Below are positions 56,933 through 64,000 of a DNA stretch of 64,000 nt, one piece after another. Numbering within the stretch: the stretch's first letter is position 1; each line of letters opens with the position of its first letter. The notes under the pieces are model-generated. The model had not been told where the DNA came from and did no database searches. It saw nothing but the letters and a program-made list of their open reading frames with translations. This DNA is from Panax quinquefolius (taxonomy: Eukaryota; Streptophyta; Magnoliopsida; Apiales; Araliaceae). The position numbers were made by a program, and so were the translations under genes. The DNA is taken from contig CM035173.1 in the NCBI GenBank assembly GCA_020205615.1, positions 51,264,617 through 51,328,616 of the forward strand, in the 5' to 3' direction.

Positions 56933-58823
56933 TGAAAGTAGTATGCACACAAGCCAATCATGTTTGATGATATAGCATATACTTTGTAACAATCTTATTC
57001 ATTTATTAATAAAAAGTATTAATTTATTAAAGGCTTTTAATTATCTACGTGATCTTTGTTTTATAATATATGATAAACCCATAGTTTTAAGCAATGCTTT
57101 TAGAATAATGATGATGATCATTCTAATGAGATCTAAATTCTTAGAAAGCTTAAAACTAAAATAGTTCCCAATCGTTGGATTACTAAATTGGGGATTAGTG
57201 AATCCGAATAGATTGGTACATACGTTGCTTGCTCATTGGATGAGGATGATTGATCCCATGAACATATGTGTGGAGACACTAAGGCAAGTATGTAGGTGCT
57301 TATTAGAGAATAAGTTCACTGAACGTGGCTCGTTAAGGAATACCTAATGGAGTTTTACTTGCCTGTCAATAGGAATTCCTATAGTGATAGTAGTATAAGT
57401 GATCCTTGGACTTGAGATCATCATAGTATATTGTGTATGATGAGTTATACTTTGACTTATTCCTTAAGACCCTTAGGGTATATCAAAGGGTATGCTTGGG
57501 TATAATAAGTTGTACATGGAGATAATGTATGATCAATAAAAATCTACCACTTCTAGTAAAAGAAGAGAAATGTCCTATGTGATTCGATAAATGACAACCC
57601 AGTAGTCCTTGGCCAAGGCAAAATGAAATTAGAAAGGAGTTTCTCATTTGCATTATTTGGTGTTGTGCATTTTAAGGATCGAAATACATATAATTAAATA
57701 AAATAAGACTTGATAGTAATTTCATGTCTTATATTTAAATTGGGACATTATATGGTGGAAGGATTGAATTGTCTGCAAGAACTATTTACTCAAAGGTACT
57801 TTTATGATTAATGTGAAATCTATATTATCCGGAAATTAGATTTGATCGCTAGGGAAACTTATCCCTATTGTAGAATAAATATTATTTATTTAAATAATTA
57901 ATAATTTAATTTATTTATTTAAATAAGATTAGAATTGTTCTAATTGATTTATTCACAACCGATTTAATATGGAGAACCTAAAGGGTCACACCATAAAAAG
58001 GAAGAATAATTATTTAAGAAGTAAATGGCATAATCGTAATAATAAATTAAGTATATTTAATTTAATCTATGGGGATAGAATAAATTAAATAGCTTAATAT
58101 TTATTATTTAATATTTTAGAAATATTAAATATAAATTAATAAGAGGAGTCTTATTATTATTATTACTATTATTATTATTTAATTCTTAAAGTAGTTTGGG
58201 AATTAATTAATAAAAGTACTCTCATATATTCCTAATAAGATTAGGAGGCAAATTAATTAAAAGATTTTAATTAATTATTCCTAATAAGATTGGGAGCATA
58301 ATTAATTAAAGGAATTTAATTAATTAAAATAAAACTCAATTCCTTAATTGTTAAGGAGGGTTGCCCACATCTATAAATAAGAGGAGTCTTATTATGGGTG
58401 GAGTGTGGTTGTTGACTTTTTCACAACATACTTAATTCCAATAGTTGGATAGTACGCCCCTTTTTCTAATAGAGATAGGAAAAACTAGGGTTTGAGCCAA
58501 ATACCCATCTTCTTGAATCTTTATTCTTTCTTGGTGGATCACCTCTAGAGGCCAAACACTTGGGTGGCTAACGTTGATCAAAGAAAGGAACGAAACCCGG
58601 TGGATTCAAGTTGAACGCAAAAAGGATTGGAGGTGAACTTGTACCTGAGGAAGCTCGAATCTTCAAGGGTATGATTCTTGTTTTTTTCTTTTTCGTTTAA
58701 TTAATAATTGTGCATAAAGGATGATCCGGGTATATGGTTTATAAAATTTTAAAACTCTGATTTTTCATGTTTCCGCTTATTTTATGCAATTTGATTGCGT
58801 GCATGAATATTACAAACCTAACA
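56933..58823 (+). mobile_element. 3' LTR of copia A
   Basis: 1,891 bp, TGAAAGTAGTATGCAC ... AACCTAACA, followed by the AGTAG duplication. Nearly co-linear with 41926-43807, with small indels (one near 57170-57200). Confidence 0.92.
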
Positions 58824-58828
58824 AGTAG

Positions 58829-60031
58829 TTTGCCCTCAAGCCAATCACATTGGATGTTATAAGCATGTACTTTGTAATCTTGTTCATTTATTAATAAAAA
58901 AAATTATTTAATATAAAAGGCATTCTTTATCCATGTTAATTAGTTGAATTAATAAATGCGATAAACTTATAGTTTTGGAACAATACTTTTAGAATCATGA
59001 TGATGATAATGCTAATGAGATCTAAATTAAAGATAACTTAAAACTAAAATGTTCCTAATCGTATGGATCACTAATATGGGGTTACTAATTTCGGATAGAC
59101 TAGTACATACTATGCTTGCTCTATTGAAGAGGATGATTGATCACATAATCATTTATGTTGAGACACTAAAGCAAGTATGTAGGTGCTTATTGGAGAATAA
59201 GTTCACTGAATGTGACTCGCTTAAAGGAACCTTAATGGAGTTTTACTTGTCTGTCAATAGGTGTTACTATTTTGATAGTAGTACAACTGATTCTTGGATT
59301 TGAGATCATCATAGTATTGTATATACTGAGTTATATCTTGTCATATTCCTTAATAAGGTATGTCATAGGGTATGTTCAGATATAATAAAGTGTATATGGA
59401 GATAGATGGATGAACAACAAAGGATCTACCACTTCCAATAAAGGGAGAGAGCGACCTATATGATTCGATAAGTGATAACTCAAAAATCCCTGGCCAGGGT
59501 TGAATGGAAATTAGAAAAGAGTTTCTAATTTACATTAACTAGGGTTGTGCACTTTAGAATCGAAACACATATAATCAACTAAATAAAACTTGACAGTAAT
59601 TCTATATTTTATATTTGATTGGAACATTGTATTGTACAATGATTGAATTGTATGAAAACCGTTAACGAAATATGTTTTTGTGTGTTCTTTGTGATTAAAT
59701 GTTGAATTCATATTATCTGGATAGTCATGATACACTAACGTAAGGTGTCACTTTTGATGTAGAATAAATACTATCTATTTATATTTGAATTAAAGGAGTT
59801 TAATTCATTATAAATAATATTAGAATGGTTCGAATTTATTTATTCTACTTACCAGCTTAATATTGAACCTAGAGGGTCACACCATAAAAAAGAGAAATAT
59901 AATTTTAGAAGTGATTGACTTGATAATAATAAATTAAGTGTATTTAATTTATTAGTGGAATAAATTAAATAACTTTATATTTATAATTATGTATAAGGAG
60001 GAATACTAATTATAAATTAATAAGAGGAGTC

Positions 60032-60084
<53 letters not shown>

Positions 60085-60344
60085 TAGTTCCTTGGGAATT
60101 AAATTAAACCACAACTTCTAAAAGGTTTAGGAGAGATGGTTAGTCTATAAATTAAATAAGAAGGGTCTTATTTGTGAGATAGACTAATGCATCTAATGTT
60201 ACTGCAAGTATTCTCAACCCTAAAGAGTTAGGAGAGAGAAAACTAGGGTTATCCATCCAAGGTCTAGTAGAACCTAAATTCATCTTCTTTAATCAATATT
60301 CTCTTGATGGATCACCTCTTGGGCATTGCACACTTGGGTAGCTG
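58829..60344 (+). mobile_element. Copia LTR B, remainder, 3' truncated
   Basis: TTTGCCCTCAAGCCAATCAC continues the TGAAAGTAG stub at 41917. The order of blocks is that of LTR A (AAGTATGTAGGTGCTTATT, GAGAATAAGTTCACTGAA, TTAGGAGAGATGGTTAGTC, GGATCACCTCTTGGGCATTG), but sequence identity is clearly lower, so B is an older cousin. It breaks off near 60344, before the last quarter-kilobase of the A version. Confidence 0.75.
60032..60083. repeat. TTA trinucleotide microsatellite
   Basis: About 17 pure TTA/ATT units within LTR B. The matching place in LTR A has a shorter, interrupted run. Confidence 0.9.
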
Positions 60345-62070
60345 AATAAATCATTTATCGATAATAAGAATTTTCTAAATTTCATGCTAAATAACAATTC
60401 AATGATGAAAGAGTTAAACTCTTTCGAAGTTTCAACAATGTTCAATTGATTAACAAGAGATAATACTACTTCAATAACAAAGTGGAATATTTTCAGATTT
60501 TATGTTGAGTGATCACAATGGATCTTGAACAAATCGAGTAACTATCAGATATTCAATGCTGAATTACCCCAGACGTATTAGATAACCATAAAGATTAAAT
60601 CATACACCTCCGCAAATACATAAAGTGATCGGCTTCATTGTACCCTATATTATGCATAATACTCAAAAATCGCGCAACAGCCGGATATTCGACCACAAAG
60701 TCCCCTTTTTATAAGGGTTGTTCATCTCAGTCTTACATCAAGAGTTCGTATCACAACAATATGGTTTGGACTATTATCAAAGAAATACTATGATTTCAAC
60801 ATATAATATCTATATCGATCTAGCCGAAATAATTGGCATTGATCTTTTAATAACAACTTAGTTCAAATACCAGAACGTATCAAGTTTTAACAAATATTAG
60901 TCTCACCAAAATAATTAGCCGAGACAAAGCTCAAAAACTATTCAATAATAGACATAAATTAATTACACTATTTGCAATCAACAATAATATTGTGAATAAC
61001 CAACAATAGTTATTCACCAGTCATGCTTTCGAAATTTTAAATTCAGTTTGAGTTAATAAACTTGCACTAATTGTGAATGATCAATAATAATCTCAGACAT
61101 GGAATAATCAGCAATAATTACCCATTACTATGCTTGAAAAATAATAACTCGAGATTTAGTTAAGGAAACTTGCCTTGGTCGTTGACTACTGCTACACAAT
61201 ATAAATTAGATTTGTTTGAAAGACCTATCATCAATAATGTTGGTCTCGCAATTAGCGTAATACATCACGTCACATAATACTGTTATTTAACGTCATTATA
61301 TAACTTAGACATATAATCATGTAGTCACAACAGTGCTTAGAACCTATAAACACACTTATTAGGTCAAACTATTTTAGTCTAGTTGGACTTTGGTATCAAT
61401 ACGGTGTCTCTATTACCTTATCAGATAATTAACAAGTTTATTTTCAATAAAACTCTATTCTACAACTTCAATATTATTTTAGATAATTAAATTATCCTTT
61501 ATAATATTTTTCGTAAGCTCATAATAATTTTCTAATAATTACTATATTTTATAATGATTTTTCAAACACCGATATCATTTTAAATGATTTAAATATTGAA
61601 TAATCTCATTATCATTAATATTTAAATATTTTTAAAATATTAATGAAATCCTTGTTAAAATATTAAATTTATTTATAATAACTCAAAATATTTTTAAAAC
61701 ACTAAAATTATCCTTAAATGATTTTAAAACACTCTAGTTTATTGTGTGAATGATTTTGTTGAACCATTAGTAATCCTAGAGAAGAGTTCACGGTCTTGTG
61801 GACCCTCAGCATAATTTAAAATCTAAGTTATTCATACTACTTCCAAATTATTGAATGATTGTGGAATATTCTTATTCTTTTGAATGGGGAATGTGGCAAG
61901 GAAGACATTCCTTAGAAAGAATGAACTGGTAGAATACGACATGTAATAATCGTATAAGCTATAATAATTCCAAGAAAGGAATAAAATTCTGAAAGAGAAA
62001 AGATGAAGTTATATATAAAAAAAGGGACCGAGTAGAGAGGTTTCAATGATTCTGAGGACGGAATCCTTAT
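60345..62070 (+). other. Unassigned sequence, probably 3' interior of a gypsy element
   Basis: No reliable coding frame. The last part (from about 62035) is TTTCAATGATTCTGAGGACG, resembling the integrase/LTR junction (..TTCGAGGACGAA..) of gypsy elements, and leads into a polypurine tract. The rest is AT-rich and not recognised. Confidence 0.4.
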
Positions 62071-62189
62071 AAGGGGGGAGATGATGTTATAACCCGAATT
62101 TTCAGAAATTATTAAAATAAGAATTTAATAAATAAAATTCTTATTATACGATGTGTCGGGTTTGAATAAGAATATATATAGGTGTTATA
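62071..62189 (+). mobile_element. Polypurine tract and truncated 3' LTR of a second gypsy family
   Basis: AAGGGGGGAGATGA (62071-62084) is followed by TGTTATAACCCGAATTTTCA, a typical gypsy LTR start. After about 105 bp it is interrupted by an LTR of the other gypsy family in reverse orientation. Confidence 0.7.
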
Positions 62190-64000
62190 TGTGACGCCCC
62201 CAAAATAGGTATACATCACCTATCTTGAGTCGCCAAATACATGGTACAAAATTCAAATACAACTTAATTATACAACAGTCGTGTAAAATACGACAAAACA
62301 TATGCTGTGAGTTTTAATACAAATATTGTCATCTAGACAATATCTACACTCAATTGAGTCCTCGTTACATTTATTATCACACTATTTAACAGAATAGTGA
62401 AGACTACTAATGCTATTATCTGGACCGTCACTTTGTTCCCCGACTAGTCCCCATTACGTTCTCATTTCTCAAGAGAACAATGAAAGTAAAAGGTGAGCTC
62501 AACTAGCCCAAGAAGAAATATTATGACTAAGATAATATAGAATATATTATCGTTAGCCTTCAACAGTGTTAAACCGATACAATATAACAAACATCAAGTT
62601 TAATCAGCAATGCGAACAAGCAATCCATTAAAAGAGTCAAGTAGAGAATAAAATCTACTATCTTTTATGATTTAAAAGGTTTTTCATCACTTTTATTCTT
62701 TGGGACTCGACAATAAATATTCCACATCATCCCCGCACTACTACTTAAGGATATTCATTAGTATCACAACCACAAATTATCCATGCACTACGGGCCAAGG
62801 ATATTCGTCGTATTCATCAATGGTCATGATCATGCCAACAACTATCCATCAATGCACTACGGGCAATGAGGACTTTTACCACATCATTTGTAACATTATG
62901 GTCATGATTATACCGAATAATCCTCGGTCATAATCATACCAAGTCCATCTATGCACTACAAAAGCTACATATGATTTTCAACATAATATAAAACATGAGG
63001 ATGATGACAATGATATAAGAATTCAATAAAATAAGTTCAAGAATTAATTTATCCAGAACTAATAACGTCCCAAATTGTCAACATGATACTTCTTTGTAGA
63101 GTAAAATTCAAGAATGCTCGTAAGAATATTTCCATGAAAAGATATCGGATGAAGTGCAAATATCAAGGATATTCCACTAATTTCATGGAGTATAGAAGTC
63201 AAAACTTTAACCAACCGAGTATAATAAAGAATGGAATAACAAAAGAAATCACCAGTATGCGATAGACCACCTACGCATATGTTATTCCAATGTAATAATA
63301 AATAATCGAACCATGTCACGCGTGAACGCATTGCACAAGATATTCGACAGAATAATAAATAACGGAACAGTGTCGGTAAACTTCGCACCGAAGCGATGTT
63401 CCAACAGAATAATAAATAACGGAACCAAAGTCACGCGTAAACGTACGCATATGATGTTTCAAATGTAATAATAAAGAATGGAATAATGTAAGAATTTCAC
63501 CATGTATGCGGATTGTGATGTAGACAAAGTTATTCCAACATAATGATAAAGAATGGAATAACAAAAGAATTTCACCAAGTATAGGGTGATCACAGATACA
63601 AAAAGTTATTCCAATGTAATAAAAAATGGAATAATGTAAGTTCTCTTCATGAATACGAAAGAAATAATACCCTTTACCTTTAAACAACTGGATATAGGAG
63701 TAGTGAAGTAGCGAATACTTTTCTTCTTTCTCTCTATAGTTTCTCTCTCTAGAGTTTCAAAGAATTCGTAAGAAATAATTAAGGAATGAGCTTCATTTAT
63801 AGGAGAATGGACCAATAATAAGTAACTAATTCATAAACGGTCCAGATTGATTTACTTTTAAATGTATCGGTCCAGTTGGTTTACTATAAAATATTCTAAT
63901 AAAACAAAATCTTTTAAATAAAATATAATATATTCTATTTATAATCTAATAAAACAAATAACTTTATAAAAGTATTATGTTTTATATAAAAAGATTTTAC
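62190..64000 (-). mobile_element. Gypsy LTR in reverse orientation, continuing past the window
   Basis: TGTGACGCCCCCAAAATAGG is the complement of the LTR end at 2929 and 48838. The blocks run in reverse order, including CCGTAGTGCAT repeats (about 62760-62960) and the hairpin array (63230-63660). Because its 3' end abuts foreign sequence, it is either the 3' LTR of a minus-strand element lying to the right or a solo LTR. Confidence 0.85.

Larger units (their letters stand above)
41926..58823 (+). mobile_element. Copia element A, containing a nested gypsy element
   Basis: LTRs at 41926-43807 and 56933-58823 are the same sequence with small changes. Flanks are AGTAG (41921-41925) and AGTAG (58824-58828). 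An iMet-type primer site follows the 5' LTR and a polypurine tract CAAGTGGGAGAT precedes the 3' LTR. The interior is copia in domain order but full of stops. A gypsy element sits at 45196-54217. Without it the element would be about 7.9 kb, less the gag N-terminus, which is missing. Confidence 0.93.

Noticed and set aside
63083..63815. Open frames in the reverse gypsy LTR
   Set aside because: They arise from the hairpin array in the LTR, whose unit length keeps frames open by chance.

Overview
This is nuclear DNA from a flowering plant, probably a eudicot. It is AT-rich, has spliced genes with GT-AG introns, and is packed with plant Ty1/copia and Ty3/gypsy LTR retrotransposons. No bacterial, organellar, CRISPR or tRNA/rRNA feature was seen. 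Two host genes can be assembled exon by exon. The rest is host intergenic or intronic sequence and retroelements of different ages.

Layout. 1-2929: the 3' end of a Ty3/gypsy element (integrase C-terminus, polypurine tract, LTR). 2930-5976: upstream region of gene 1. 6005-16845 (+): an eight-exon gene for a 336-residue DUF3531 protein with a probable plastid targeting leader. Its third intron is about 6.1 kb because it holds a decayed minus-strand Sirevirus-like copia element. 16846-19177: spacer between the convergent genes, with a fold-back MITE-like sequence. 19178-32923 (-): a thirteen-exon, 612-residue HCF173 gene, the psbA translation factor of the chloroplast. Its second intron carries a complete 6,822-bp copia element (23183-30004) with paired LTRs and a perfect GGTAG target duplication, antisense to the gene. 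32924-34310: 5' flank of HCF173.

34310-64000 is a retrotransposon graveyard: a copia LTR fragment, Sirevirus-like pol remnants, and two copies of an extra env-like or 'plant transposon protein' ORF in opposite orientations. One 3' LTR belongs to the minus-strand copy. A nest follows. The minus-strand env-like ORF was hit by copia LTR 'B'. LTR B was hit nine bases inside its end by copia 'A' (41926-58823, AGTAG duplication). Copia A contains a gypsy element (45196-54217) with a large internal deletion and mismatched LTRs. The window ends in another gypsy 3' end and a minus-strand gypsy LTR.

Both host genes look intact and splice-competent despite very large TE-filled introns, and both are expected to act in plastids. 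I found no convincing new biological system. The most unusual signals lie in non-coding parts of the retroelements: arrays of short hairpins in a gypsy LTR and in a copia leader, a 52-bp near-perfect palindrome just before a copia gag where the usual primer site is missing, a TCGTAGAG-type motif scattered through Sirevirus-like LTRs, and an apparent private promoter in front of the env-like ORF.
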